A stretch of 51,597 nt of DNA from Firmicutes bacterium UBA5486 (GTDB taxonomy: Bacteria > Bacillota > UBA4882 > UBA10575). Below the pieces are notes generated by a model, which did no database searches, was not told the origin of the DNA, and saw only the letters and a list, made by a program, of their open reading frames with translations. The DNA is taken from positions 1 to 51,597 of the forward strand of contig DIPO01000003.1 in NCBI GenBank assembly GCA_002427045.1, written 5' to 3'. Positions 16,586-24,638 of this stretch are shown here, one piece after another. The position numbers were made by a program, and so were the translations under genes. Position 1 is the first letter of the stretch. Each line of letters starts with the position of its first letter.

Positions 16586-16686
16586 AACCTTTAAACTGGT
16601 CCAGTGAGGCTGGTAAGGAGATAATCTTATATTCTTATATTAATATAAGAGTAACCTTCCATGCCTTCAGCTGGAAGGTTTTTTTG
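16586..16686 (+). promoter_or_regulatory. PyrR-dependent attenuator, first copy
   Basis: PyrR with UMP binds a leader hairpin and favours termination. The binding loop is visible as CCTTTAAACTGGTCCAGTGA followed by GGCTGGTAAGG (16588-16618), with the characteristic TCCAGNGAGGCT core and CCTT/AAGG closing pairs. An AT-rich stem, TCTTATATT with AATATAAGA, lies at 16625-16650. The terminator AACCTTCC, loop, GGAAGGTTTTTTT, follows at 16653-16686. It acts before pyrR and the whole operon. Confidence 0.88.
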
Positions 16687-16690
16687 TATG

Positions 16691-16878
16691 TAGCCGCTTA
16701 CGCAGGCTACCGCCCGCACACATGAAATGATGAAAATATAAGCATGGGTAAGTAAGTCGTTCATGCCGGTTACCTTAACATCACGAAGTGATTAAAATAA
16801 AAAACCGGGTGAGTTGACAAGTCGTCCAGAAGGTGTAAATCAAGAGCGGGTGAATCGACACCCTTCAAAAAAAGAAGT
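16691..16878 (+). ncRNA. Structured repeat element, copy 1 (pyr leader side)
   Basis: About 190 bases between the pyr attenuator and pyrR, homologous to 18985-19130. Conserved blocks are CATGAAATGATGAAAATA, GTCGTTCATGCCG and GCGGGTGAATCGACAC. Paired parts are CTTAC (16697-16701) with GTAAG (16748-16752), CCGGTT (16766-16771) with AACCGG (16803-16808), and an inner hairpin ATCAC-gaa-GTGAT (16780-16792). Changes in copy 2 keep the pairing, which points to a selected RNA or DNA hairpin structure. I do not recognise the family. Whether it is a riboregulator or a miniature mobile element is open. Confidence 0.65.
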
Positions 16879-16982
16879 TCCAGAGGCGATCTATGTGGGC
16901 GACGAGTTTCGAGAAGGATATGAGTTCTGGTTTTAAGGCAAAATATTCAGTAGTGAGTTTTACAATGAAAGAGGTGGTATTC

Positions 16983-17534
16983 TTGGGCAAGATTAAGGCT
17001 TTGGTAATGGATGAAGAGAATATTCGCAGAGCACTTTACCGGCTTTCTCATGAGATTACAGAACGTAATATAGGAGTAGAGAATCTAGTGTTAGTGGGAA
17101 TCAGAACAAGGGGTGTTCCTTTAGCGAGACGATTAGCAGAAATGATTAAGCAACAAGAAGGCGTGGAGATTCCTGTTGGCGTTCTGGATATTACTTTTTA
17201 CCGTGATGATCTTAGTTTACTCTCTCCTCAACCGGTGGTTCACCGGACGGAGATTCCAGTTCGTGTCAATGAAAAAAAAGTAGTTTTAGTAGATGATGTA
17301 CTTTATACCGGCCGGACAGTTAGAGCCGCTCTTGATGCGTTAATGGATTTAGGACGGCCTCAGGCCATCCAACTTGCAGTATTAATCGATCGTGGACATC
17401 GGGAGCTTCCGATTCGGGCAGATTTTATTGGAAAGAATGTCCCCTCTTCCAGGCGGGAAGTAGTTCAAGTAAAGTTAAAAGAAGTGGATAATGAAGATAA
17501 AGTAGTTATTAAAGAACCGGAAAACGGAGCTTAA
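16983..17534 (+). CDS. pyrR: PyrR, pyrimidine operon attenuation regulator/uracil phosphoribosyltransferase
   Basis: Binds UMP and the pyr leader RNA to cause termination; also has uracil phosphoribosyltransferase activity. Recognised by KALVMDEENIRRALYRLSHEITERN at the N-terminus, GIRTRGVPLARRLA, and the phosphoribosyl-pyrophosphate loop VVLVDDVLYTGRTVRAALDAL, followed by VLIDRGHRELPIRADFIGKN. About 183 residues, the normal size. Start: TTG at 16983, just after GAGGTGG and just before the conserved KIKALVMDEE; the longer in-frame extension from 16893 begins beyond the repeat element and matches no PyrR. It is the first gene of the pyr operon and controls it through the attenuators on both sides. 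Confidence 0.95.
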   Translation: MGKIKALVMDEENIRRALYRLSHEITERNIGVENLVLVGIRTRGVPLARRLAEMIKQQEGVEIPVGVLDITFYRDDLSLLSPQPVVHRTEIPVRVNEKKVVLVDDVLYTGRTVRAALDALMDLGRPQAIQLAVLIDRGHRELPIRADFIGKNVPSSRREVVQVKLKEVDNEDKVVIKEPENGA

Positions 17535-17536
17535 CA

Positions 17537-17621
17537 CTCCTTTAAATTGATCCAGCGAGGTCAATAAGGAGGGGATGAGAATCTTTCGCCCTTGATTGAC
17601 CTTAGCAATCAAGGTTTTTTT
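17537..17621 (+). promoter_or_regulatory. PyrR-dependent attenuator, second copy
   Basis: Between pyrR and the uracil permease: CTCCTTTAAATTGATCCAGC followed by GAGGTCAATAAGGAG (17537-17571), the same PyrR-binding hairpin type with CTCCTT/AAGGAG closing pairs. The terminator CCTTGATTG, loop accttag, CAATCAAGG plus T run lies at 17590-17621. The binding core differs from copy 1 but keeps the TCCAGNGAGG loop. Confidence 0.88.
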
Positions 17622-17668
17622 ATCTCTACTAATCTTCTGGTTTATTAAAAAAAATGGAGGGATTTATT

Positions 17669-18973
17669 ATGAATCAGGTATTAGGTATTAATGAAAAACC
17701 GACTATTCTCAAGTGGATTCCCCTTAGTTTCCAACATCTCTTTGCAATGTTTGGTGCAACAGTATTAGTTCCGTATCTTACTGGCCTTGACCCTTCAACA
17801 GCTTTATTTACTTCTGGACTTGGTACCTTAATATTTATCCTTTGTACTAAAGGACAGGTCCCGGCTTATCTCGGTTCCTCCTTTGCGTTTATAGCGGCTT
17901 TGCAGTTTGTATCCAAGGAATATGGTTTCGCTTATGCTATGGGCGGAGCGATTATGGTGGGCGTAGTATATTGCCTCTTTGCTTTTCTAATTTTTAAGAT
18001 TGGTACAAAATGGTTGGATAAAATTCTTCCTCCGGTAGTTATTGGCTCTATTATCATTGTTATTGGTCTTGGTTTGGCACCAACCGCAATTGATATGGCG
18101 ATGACCGGTGGGACAGGGGAATATAGTACAACCTATCTATTAATCGCCGGGGTTACATTAGCGATTGCCGTTGTTACCTCCGTTTTTTCTAAAGGCTTTC
18201 TCTCTGTTATTCCGGTTTTAGTAGGGATTATTGGTGGCTACCTATTCTCCCTTCTGATCAAAGTGGTTGATTTTAAACCAGTGGTAGAGGCTGACTGGTT
18301 TGGGATGATGAAGTTTGTCACACCTAAGTTTAATTTCAATGCAATACTCGCATTTCTGATGGTTTCGATGGTAACTATAGCTGAACATCTGGGAGATGTT
18401 TTGGTCCTTAGTAAAGTATCAGGGAAGGATTTTTATAAGAAACCCGGACTACACCGGACCTTACTGGGTGACGGATTGGCTACTTCTGTGGCATCACTAT
18501 TTGGTGGGCCTCCCAATACTACTTATGGCGAAAATATAGGGGTTATGGCGATTAGCCGTGTATATAGTGTTTGGGTAGTTGGTGGGGCGGCGGTGATGGC
18601 GATTGTTCTCTCGTTTTTCCGGAAATTTGGTGCTTTAATTCAGAGTATCCCCGTTCCGGTTATGGGTGGAATTTCGATTATGTTGTTTGGTGTTATCGCA
18701 AGTAGTGGCTTGAGAACTTTAGTTGAAAGCGGAATTGATTATGGTGATAAACGAAACCTGCTGATCTCTTCAGTAATTTTAGTACTGGGGATTGGCGGTG
18801 CCAAAATTGAAATTGGCAGTTTTAATCTCCAAGGCATGGCTTTAGCAGCACTGGTTGGTATTTTATTAAATTTAATTCTTCCATCTTCGGATACTATGGA
18901 TGGTAAAGAGAAGCCGAAAGCTGGAGGAAGAGAGATTGAAGCTGCGAATAAAGAAGCAGCTGCCAAAAGATAA
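17669..18973 (+). CDS. uraA: Uracil permease (NCS2 family)
   Basis: Proton-linked nucleobase transporter in the cytoplasmic membrane, importing uracil for salvage. About 434 residues with many membrane segments. NCS2 signatures are QHLFAMFGATVLVPYLTGLDPSTAL (residues 19-43), YLGSSFAFIAAL (70-81), and the motif TIAEHLGDVLVLSKVSG with LGDGLATSVASLFGGPPNTTYGENIGVMAIS (about 232-296). Start: ATG at 17669, 9 bases after TGGAGGG; an in-frame ATG at 17654 contains that site. The C-terminal tail is charged (KPKAGGREIEAANKEAAAKR). Controlled by the second attenuator, so uracil uptake responds to UMP. Confidence 0.95.
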   Translation: MNQVLGINEKPTILKWIPLSFQHLFAMFGATVLVPYLTGLDPSTALFTSGLGTLIFILCTKGQVPAYLGSSFAFIAALQFVSKEYGFAYAMGGAIMVGVVYCLFAFLIFKIGTKWLDKILPPVVIGSIIIVIGLGLAPTAIDMAMTGGTGEYSTTYLLIAGVTLAIAVVTSVFSKGFLSVIPVLVGIIGGYLFSLLIKVVDFKPVVEADWFGMMKFVTPKFNFNAILAFLMVSMVTIAEHLGDVLVLSKVSGKDFYKKPGLHRTLLGDGLATSVASLFGGPPNTTYGENIGVMAISRVYSVWVVGGAAVMAIVLSFFRKFGALIQSIPVPVMGGISIMLFGVIASSGLRTLVESGIDYGDKRNLLISSVILVLGIGGAKIEIGSFNLQGMALAALVGILLNLILPSSDTMDGKEKPKAGGREIEAANKEAAAKR

Positions 18974-18984
18974 TTTACTAATAA

Positions 18985-19130
18985 GGCGCTCACGCTGGCT
19001 ACTGCCCGCGTACATGAAATGATGAAAATATTAAGCCAGGTGAGTCGACAAATAGTCGTTCATGCCGCCTACTTGCAGCATTACGAAGTAATATAAACCA
19101 AAGGCGGGTGAATCGACACTCTTCGAAGGC
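18985..19130 (+). ncRNA. Structured repeat element, copy 2 (between uraA and pyrB)
   Basis: Homologous to 16691-16878. An 11-bp stem with one bulged G: CTCAC-g-CTGGCT (18989-19000) with AGCCAG-GTGAG (19034-19044). Next stem: CCGCCT (19065-19070) with AGGCGG (19102-19107). Inner hairpin: ATTAC-gaa-GTAAT (19080-19092). Conserved blocks are TACATGAAATGATGAAAATA, AGTCGTTCATGCCG and GCGGGTGAATCGACAC. Relative to copy 1, T-A has become C-G in the first stem, GT/AC has become CT/AG in the second, and C-G has become T-A in the third, all pairing-preserving. Confidence 0.65.
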
Positions 19131-19140
19131 ATTTTCTAAT

Positions 19141-19168
19141 AAGGCGGTCTAAATTTTCAGACCGCCTT
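19141..19168 (+). terminator. Hairpin before pyrB
   Basis: AAGGCGGTCT, loop aaattttc, AGACCGCCTT: a perfect 10-bp stem 38 bases before the pyrB start. It is not preceded by a PyrR-binding loop and has only a weak T tract, so it may be a partial terminator after uraA or an RNA-processing hairpin. Confidence 0.55.
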
Positions 19169-19205
19169 AATTGAAACTAAATCTATAAAGGGGAGTTGGT
19201 ACATC

Positions 19206-20147
19206 ATGAGTTTCTCCCGGAAACATCTTCTTGGTTTAGAGGATTTGGAAGCGAAAGAGATTATTGAGATTTTAAATACTGCTGTTCCTTGTAAAGATAT
19301 TATTAAAAGAGAGATTAAAAAGCTGCCTACCCTTCGGGGGCGTTCAGTAGTAACTTTGTTTTTTGAACCTTCTACCCGGACTAGAATCTCATTTGAACTG
19401 GCGGCTAAAAGGTTAGGGGCAGATACTGTTAGTATAGCGATTAATACTAGTAGTGTGCAAAAAGGCGAGAATTTTGTAGATACGGTTAAAACTGTAGAAG
19501 CTTTAGGGGCAGATTTCATTGTTCTTCGCCATTCGGTAGCCGGTTCTCCGCAACTTTTGGCTGAAACTGTTAAATGCCGGGTGATTAATGCCGGGGATGG
19601 GGCACATGAACATCCGACTCAGGCACTTTTAGATCTTTTTACCTTAAGGGAAAGATGTGGCGAAATTGCCGGCCTTAAAGTAGTGATTGTCGGAGATATT
19701 ATGCATAGTAGGGTGGCAAAATCAAATATCTATGGCCTGTCAAAGCTAGGGGCAGATGTTACGGTAGTTGGGCCACCTACCTTGTTACCTCCCGGAATAG
19801 AAGAATTAGGTGTACGCGTTATGACTGATCTGGATGCAGCTTTAGAAGAGGCGAATGTGGTTAATGTTCTCCGGATCCAGAAAGAGCGCCAACAAAAAGG
19901 ACTCTTTCCTTCTTTACGTGAGTATACACGGTTATATGGCCTGACTAAAGAACGGTTAGCCAGGGCCCCCCGGGATTTGATTATCATGCATCCGGGTCCT
20001 GCTAACTTGGGAGTAGAGATCTCCGAGGAAGCGGCTACTGACCCACGGTCGGTGATAACTACTCAGGTTACAAATGGTGTAGCAGTACGAATGGCCTTAC
20101 TATACCTGATGAGTGGAGGCGAAAATGGCGATGAATTGCTTAATTAA
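19206..20147 (+). CDS. pyrB: Aspartate carbamoyltransferase catalytic subunit
   Basis: Second step of pyrimidine synthesis: carbamoyl phosphate plus aspartate to carbamoyl aspartate. The 313-residue protein shows the carbamoyl-phosphate site FFEPSTRTRISFELAAKRLG (residues 55-74), HPTQALLDLFTLRE (about 138-151), and MHPGPANLGVEIS (about 260-272, the HPGP aspartate-site region). Residue length is normal. ATG follows GGGGAGTTGG at 8 bases. No pyrI regulatory chain gene is present, as usual in Gram-positive bacteria. It overlaps pyrC by 23 bases. Confidence 0.96.
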   Translation: MSFSRKHLLGLEDLEAKEIIEILNTAVPCKDIIKREIKKLPTLRGRSVVTLFFEPSTRTRISFELAAKRLGADTVSIAINTSSVQKGENFVDTVKTVEALGADFIVLRHSVAGSPQLLAETVKCRVINAGDGAHEHPTQALLDLFTLRERCGEIAGLKVVIVGDIMHSRVAKSNIYGLSKLGADVTVVGPPTLLPPGIEELGVRVMTDLDAALEEANVVNVLRIQKERQQKGLFPSLREYTRLYGLTKERLARAPRDLIIMHPGPANLGVEISEEAATDPRSVITTQVTNGVAVRMALLYLMSGGENGDELLN

Positions 20148-21405
20148 GAATGGCTTATTAGTTGATCCGGTTGCCGACAGATATGGTGAGTATGATCTGA
20201 TGATCAAAGAAGGAAAGATTGTTGGTGTAGGAAAAGACTTAGCCGGGGAAGGGCTGGAGGTAATTGATGCCCGGAATTTAGTGATTATGCCGGGTTTAAT
20301 CGATCTTCATGTTCATCTACGAGAACCCGGGCAAGAAGAGAAAGAAACGATTGCTACTGGAACTAGAGCAGCAGCTAAAGGAGGATTTACTTCGATTACT
20401 GCTATGCCTAATACGATTCCTTCCGCTGATAGTGCCTCAGTTATTACTTTTGTTAAGGCTAAAAGTAAAGAAGAAGGGGTCGTCCGGGTCTATCCGGTAG
20501 GTAATATCACTAAAGGTGGAGTCGGTCGGGAACTGGCGGAATTGGCAGATTTAACAGAGGCTGGTGCAGTAGCCTTCTCGGATGATGGTTTAAGTATACT
20601 CAATGCTGAAGTCGAACGTTACGCTTTTATGTATGGAAAATTATTTAACAAACCTTTCCTTTTACACTGTGAGGATAAGAATCTTACTGCTGATGGGGTA
20701 ATGCATGAAGGAACAGTCTCAACCAGATTGGGTTTAAAAGGGATACCGGCAGTAGCAGAAGAAGTAATAATTGCCAGGGATCTTTTATTAGCTGAAGAAA
20801 CCGGGGCTAGGATTCATCTTTGCCATATAAGTACAAAGCGGAGTCTGGATTTATTCCGGGGAGCAAAAGCCAGAGGGGTGAAAGTAACAGCTGAAGTTAC
20901 TCCCCACCATCTGACACTGACGGATCAAGAAGTAGCGGGTTATAATACTGCGACAAAAGTAAGTCCTCCCTTACGACCTTTGCAAGATGTGGAGGCTTTG
21001 CAAGAAGCCCTGATTGAGGGGGCTATTGATCTGATTGCGACTGATCATGCTCCCCATACCAAAGAAGAAAAACATCAGGAATATTCTCTGGCCCCCTTTG
21101 GCATGACCGGTCTGGAAACTGCCTTAGGAGTGATTCTTACCAAATTTTATCATACAGGAAAAATAAGTTTAGAAAGAATTGTTCAGCTGATGTCGGTCAA
21201 TCCGGCAAAAGTGCTTAATATTCCTGGTGGGACTCTTAAAGAAGGTTCGCCTGCAGATCTGATTCTGCTCGATCTAAATACCGAATGGGAAGTTAAAAAG
21301 GATGATTTTATCTCTAAAGGAAAAAACTCTCCCTTTATCGGGAAAAAACTGAAAGGTAAGAATCTGGCAACCATGGTAGCCGGTGAATGGGTTTATAAAA
21401 GCTGA
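20125..21405 (+). CDS. pyrC: Dihydroorotase
   Basis: Third step: cyclises carbamoyl aspartate to dihydroorotate, with a zinc-dependent amidohydrolase fold. Visible metal motifs are GLIDLHVHLREPGQEEKET (about residues 52-70, with His-x-His), LLHCEDK (about 175), IHLCHIST (about 230), and IATDHAPHTKEEK (about 300, the catalytic Asp). About 426 residues. I start at ATG 20125, 5 bases after GGAGG; ATG 20131 is also possible. The start lies inside the end of pyrB, so the two genes are translationally coupled. Confidence 0.96.
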   Translation: MAMNCLIKNGLLVDPVADRYGEYDLMIKEGKIVGVGKDLAGEGLEVIDARNLVIMPGLIDLHVHLREPGQEEKETIATGTRAAAKGGFTSITAMPNTIPSADSASVITFVKAKSKEEGVVRVYPVGNITKGGVGRELAELADLTEAGAVAFSDDGLSILNAEVERYAFMYGKLFNKPFLLHCEDKNLTADGVMHEGTVSTRLGLKGIPAVAEEVIIARDLLLAEETGARIHLCHISTKRSLDLFRGAKARGVKVTAEVTPHHLTLTDQEVAGYNTATKVSPPLRPLQDVEALQEALIEGAIDLIATDHAPHTKEEKHQEYSLAPFGMTGLETALGVILTKFYHTGKISLERIVQLMSVNPAKVLNIPGGTLKEGSPADLILLDLNTEWEVKKDDFISKGKNSPFIGKKLKGKNLATMVAGEWVYKS

Positions 21406-21525
21406 GGGAATTGCAAAAGTATTGATCTTACATTTCATACCTTAAACAAAAGGTAAATTAGGAAGGTGAGAAAAGTAAGAACTAGACTAGCATTTAATCT
21501 ATATGATTCCTTAATTGAGCAATTC
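21405..21525. repeat. Degenerate palindromic repeat between pyrC and pyrK
   Basis: GAGGGAATTGCAAAAG (from 21404) and ATTGAGCAATTC (21514-21525) are the arms of a repeat-family copy inside the operon gap. The long in-frame extension of pyrK would run into the right arm, which is one reason to place its start later. Confidence 0.5.
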
Positions 21526-21553
21526 ATTAACCCTTAGAGATAGGAGAGAAGGA

Positions 21554-22330
21554 ATGCAAATAGAAACTGGCGAACTAATTAATATTACAGATAAAGGTAA
21601 TAATCTTTTCCATCTGATTATTAAGGCGGATAAAATTGCAGATAAAGCTCTTCCGGGTCAATTTATCCAGGTTTACTGTTCTGAAGGTGAGAGCTATGAC
21701 CCTTTACTTCCCCGTCCTTTTAGTTTGTTCCGGATTGAAAAAGAAAAAGGATGTTTGGAACTGGTTTTCCGGGTGGTAGGGCGAGGAACTTCTTGGTTAA
21801 GTAAGAGGCATACCGGTAGTAGTCTTAAGTTGCTGGGCCCTTTAGGAAGAGGTTTTACGGATCCTAGAGAATTTTCCCGGGTTCTTATTTTTGCCGGGGG
21901 AATTGGGATGCCCCCGCTTTTTTCTGTGGCTGAAGTTAGTAAAGAAGTAGATTTTACTCTGTTTTATGGTGCTCGTTCACAAGGGGAATTGATATTTTTA
22001 GAGCGCTGGCAACAGATGACTGATCAGATTTTTCTTGCTACTGATGATGGGAGTGCCGGCCAGCAAGGAAATATAGTAGAACTGGCCTCTTCTTTACTAG
22101 ATTCGGGAAGTGCCGATTTTTATTATGCTTGTGGGCCGCGACCAATGCTAAAGGCGGTAAAAAGGTTAATGGCTAAGCTTAAAATCCCGGGAGAATTATC
22201 TTTAGAAGAGCGGATGGCCTGCGGAGTAGGAGCCTGTTTAGGATGTGTCTGCCGTACTACCAGTGGGTATGCCCGGGTCTGTACAGAAGGCCCGGTCTTT
22301 GCGGCTGAGGAGGTTGTTTTTAATGAATGA
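21554..22330 (+). CDS. pyrK: Dihydroorotate dehydrogenase electron-transfer subunit
   Basis: FAD and [2Fe-2S] subunit that passes electrons from PyrD to NAD+. Domains: ferredoxin-reductase-like FAD domain with PLLPRPFSLFR (near residues 57-67), NAD domain beginning ILIFAGGIGMPPLF (about 113-125), and a C-terminal cluster motif with CGVGACLGCVC and a fourth cysteine at RVCTEGPVF. About 258 residues, the normal length. Start ATG at 21554, 6 bases after GGAGAGAAGG. Overlaps pyrD by 8 bases. The presence of PyrK shows the class 1B, NAD-dependent dihydroorotate dehydrogenase. Confidence 0.95.
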   Translation: MQIETGELINITDKGNNLFHLIIKADKIADKALPGQFIQVYCSEGESYDPLLPRPFSLFRIEKEKGCLELVFRVVGRGTSWLSKRHTGSSLKLLGPLGRGFTDPREFSRVLIFAGGIGMPPLFSVAEVSKEVDFTLFYGARSQGELIFLERWQQMTDQIFLATDDGSAGQQGNIVELASSLLDSGSADFYYACGPRPMLKAVKRLMAKLKIPGELSLEERMACGVGACLGCVCRTTSGYARVCTEGPVFAAEEVVFNE

Positions 22331-23255
22331 TCCGCGGCTTATAGTCAAAGTCGGCCAGTTTTCGTTAAAAAATCCAGTTTTAACGGCTTCAGGTACTTTT
22401 GGTTTTGCTCGCGAATATAACAGATTGTTTCCGGTATCGGCACTAGGTGGTATTGCAGCAAAGGGTTTAACCGTACAACCACGGGCAGGAAATCCTCCAC
22501 CTCGGCTGGTGGAGACTCCGTCTGGATTAATTAATGCAATTGGATTACAAAACCCTGGGCTTACAGCTTTTCTCCAACAGGAACTCCCTTTTCTACGTGA
22601 ATTGGGAACTGCTGTGATTGTAAATATTGCTGGGTTTACAATTGATGAGTTTGCCCATCTTGCTTCTGTATTAGATGGGGAAACCGGGATTACTGCTTTA
22701 GAAGTTAATATTTCCTGCCCTAATGTGAAAAAAGGCGGGATGGCTTTTGGGATTCATCCCGAAGCTGCAGCTAGAGTAACCCGGACAGTGAGAGAAGCAA
22801 CTTCGCTTCCAGTCTGGGTAAAATTATCACCTAATGTTACAGCGATTACTGAGATTGCACAAGCGGTAGAAGAGGCGGGAGCGGATGCCATAACTCTGAT
22901 TAACACTTTACCGGGAATGGCGATTGATATTAAAAACCGCCGTCCGGTGCTGGGTAATATCTCCGGCGGCCTTTCTGGGCCGGCAGTTAAACCGGTAGCT
23001 CTGCACCATCTTTGGCAGGTCTATAAGGCAGTAAAAATTCCTATAGTTGGGATGGGAGGGATTTCTACACCTGAAGATGCTTTAGAATTTATTATGGCCG
23101 GAGCTACAGCCGTAGCAGTAGGAACGGCTATGTTTCATGATCCTTATACCCCTCTTAAGATTATTAATGGCCTTAGTGGCTATTTAGATGTAGAACAAGT
23201 TGGGCGGGTAGAGGATTTAATCGGGATTGCGCATAAAAAAGATGGGTTAGATTAG
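22323..23255 (+). CDS. pyrD: Dihydroorotate dehydrogenase, class 1B catalytic subunit
   Basis: Fourth step: oxidises dihydroorotate to orotate with FMN. Motifs are LTASGTFGFAREY (about residues 20-32), NAIGLQNPGL (about 69-78), the catalytic Cys region LEVNISCPNVKKGG (about 126-139), and the FMN-phosphate loop VGMGGISTPEDALEFIMAGATAVAVGTA (about 242-270). About 310 residues. I place the start at ATG 22323, 8 bases after GAGGAGG; the longer frame upstream lies inside pyrK and matches nothing. Works with PyrK as a heterotetramer. Confidence 0.96.
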   Translation: MNDPRLIVKVGQFSLKNPVLTASGTFGFAREYNRLFPVSALGGIAAKGLTVQPRAGNPPPRLVETPSGLINAIGLQNPGLTAFLQQELPFLRELGTAVIVNIAGFTIDEFAHLASVLDGETGITALEVNISCPNVKKGGMAFGIHPEAAARVTRTVREATSLPVWVKLSPNVTAITEIAQAVEEAGADAITLINTLPGMAIDIKNRRPVLGNISGGLSGPAVKPVALHHLWQVYKAVKIPIVGMGGISTPEDALEFIMAGATAVAVGTAMFHDPYTPLKIINGLSGYLDVEQVGRVEDLIGIAHKKDGLD

Positions 23256-23256
23256 A

Positions 23257-23301
23257 GGAATTTAGATAGAAGGATTATGCTTAAGGTAATTTCGCAATTC
23301 C
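23257..23301. repeat. Palindromic repeat between pyrD and pyrF
   Basis: AGGAATTTAG at 23256 and TTAAGGTAATTTCGCAATTCC-type right arm ending at 23301. A degenerate copy of the window-wide family inside the pyr operon, where it will be transcribed. Confidence 0.5.
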
Positions 23302-23331
23302 AAAACGGATAAAGGAGGCAAAGGTAAGATA

Positions 23332-24051
23332 ATGCGAGAACGGATTATTATTGCTTTAGATGTTCCCAACCGCCAAGCATTGGAGAGATGGGCGGATATA
23401 CTTAGGACTCATGTTACTTGGGTAAAAGTAGGAATGGAGCTATTTTATGCTCTGGGGCCGGAAGCTGTTACTTTTCTTAAAAGTAAAGGTTTTAAGGTCT
23501 TTCTTGATCTAAAACTTCATGATATCCCTAATACAGTGGAGAGGGCAGCGGCAGTCTTGGTAGAAACCGGAGCGGAGATTATTAATCTTCATTGTCTTGG
23601 TGGTAAAGAGATGATGAGCAGAACTGCAGAGAAAGTGAAGAAGATTGCGGCGCACAAAGGAATGAATTCGCCAAAGGTGATCGGGGTGACAATTCTTACC
23701 AGTGTAAATGAAGCAATTTTAGAAAGAGAATTACAAATAAAGCTCCCCATGGAAGAGCAGGTTCTACATTTGGCTGCTATTGCTAAAGAAGCGGGTCTGG
23801 ATGGAGTGGTGGCTTCTCCTTTAGAAGTTCAGAAGATTAAAGAGCAGTGTGGCCGGGATTTCTTAACTATAGTTCCGGGAATCAGGCCTTCATGGTCAGT
23901 AGCGGGTGACCAGCGCCGGATTCTAACTCCACGCCAAGCTTTAGAACAAGGTGCGGATTATCTTGTAATTGGTCGCCCTGTACTCCAAGCGGCTGATCCT
24001 ATACAGGCGATTGATAAGATTCTTCAAGAAATGGAGGAGGAAGAATGTTAG
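23332..24051 (+). CDS. pyrF: Orotidine 5'-phosphate decarboxylase
   Basis: Last step to UMP. The 239-residue TIM-barrel protein has IIIALDVPNRQALERW at the N-terminus, the catalytic LDLKLHDIPNTVERAA (about residues 61-76, with the Lys-Asp pair), and VPGIRP (about 183-188) plus LVIGRPVLQA (about 212-221), which hold the phosphate. Normal length. ATG is about 12 bases after AAAGGAGGC. Overlaps pyrE by 7 bases. Confidence 0.97.
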   Translation: MRERIIIALDVPNRQALERWADILRTHVTWVKVGMELFYALGPEAVTFLKSKGFKVFLDLKLHDIPNTVERAAAVLVETGAEIINLHCLGGKEMMSRTAEKVKKIAAHKGMNSPKVIGVTILTSVNEAILERELQIKLPMEEQVLHLAAIAKEAGLDGVVASPLEVQKIKEQCGRDFLTIVPGIRPSWSVAGDQRRILTPRQALEQGADYLVIGRPVLQAADPIQAIDKILQEMEEEEC

Positions 24052-24632
24052 ATCAGGCAGAAATCTTAAAAATCTTCCACGAGACTGGGGTATGGCAGGA
24101 GGGTCATTTCCTTTTAACCTCCGGGCAGCATAGCGGAAATTATTTGCAATGTGCAAAAGTACTCCAATACCCCCAGTATACTGAGGTATTATGCCGTGAG
24201 ATTGCCCGCAGGTTTGCGGAAGATAAAATCGATCTGGTAGCTGCTCCAGCGATCGGGGGTATTCTTATTGCTTATGAAGTAGCTCGGCATTTAAAGACTA
24301 AGATGCTCTTTACCGAACGGGTAGGGAAAGAAATGACTCTGCGCCGGGGTTTTACTCTGGAACCGGGAGCAAAGGTCTTAGTGGTTGAAGATGTGATTAC
24401 TACCGGAGGTTCTGTCCAGGAAGTAATAGATTTACTTCAGAAGCAGGGTGGAAATATTTCCGGAGTTGCAACTTTTGTTGACCGGAGTGGAGGAAAAGTT
24501 AAATTTCTTCCTAGAACAGAAGCACTTCTTTCTCTAGAGGTTACATCATACTCTCCTGAAGAGTGTCCTTTATGCCAGGCTGGCCTGGCAGTGGAAAAAC
24601 CGGGGAGTAGAAAACTAGCAAAGAAAGGATAA
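24045..24632 (+). CDS. pyrE: Orotate phosphoribosyltransferase
   Basis: Converts orotate and PRPP to orotidine monophosphate. The 195-residue protein has HFLLTSGQHSGNYLQCAK (about residues 21-38), FTERVGKEMTLRRGF, and the PRPP motif VLVVEDVITTGGSVQEVIDLL (about 111-131). The C-terminus has a CPLC pair. ATG follows ATGGAGGAGGAAGA at 4-8 bases, inside the end of pyrF. A 6-base gap leads to purE. Confidence 0.96.
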   Translation: MLDQAEILKIFHETGVWQEGHFLLTSGQHSGNYLQCAKVLQYPQYTEVLCREIARRFAEDKIDLVAAPAIGGILIAYEVARHLKTKMLFTERVGKEMTLRRGFTLEPGAKVLVVEDVITTGGSVQEVIDLLQKQGGNISGVATFVDRSGGKVKFLPRTEALLSLEVTSYSPEECPLCQAGLAVEKPGSRKLAKKG

Positions 24633-24638
24633 GTTAGG

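Noticed and set aside
16540..16725. 61-codon frame over the pyr leader
   Set aside because: It spans the -35/-10 promoter, the PyrR-binding loop and the terminator; coding there would conflict with the clear regulatory features.
16893..16982. N-terminal extension of PyrR
   Set aside because: The region is just beyond the structured element, matches no PyrR sequence, and a TTG with a good ribosome site lies exactly at the conserved N-terminus.
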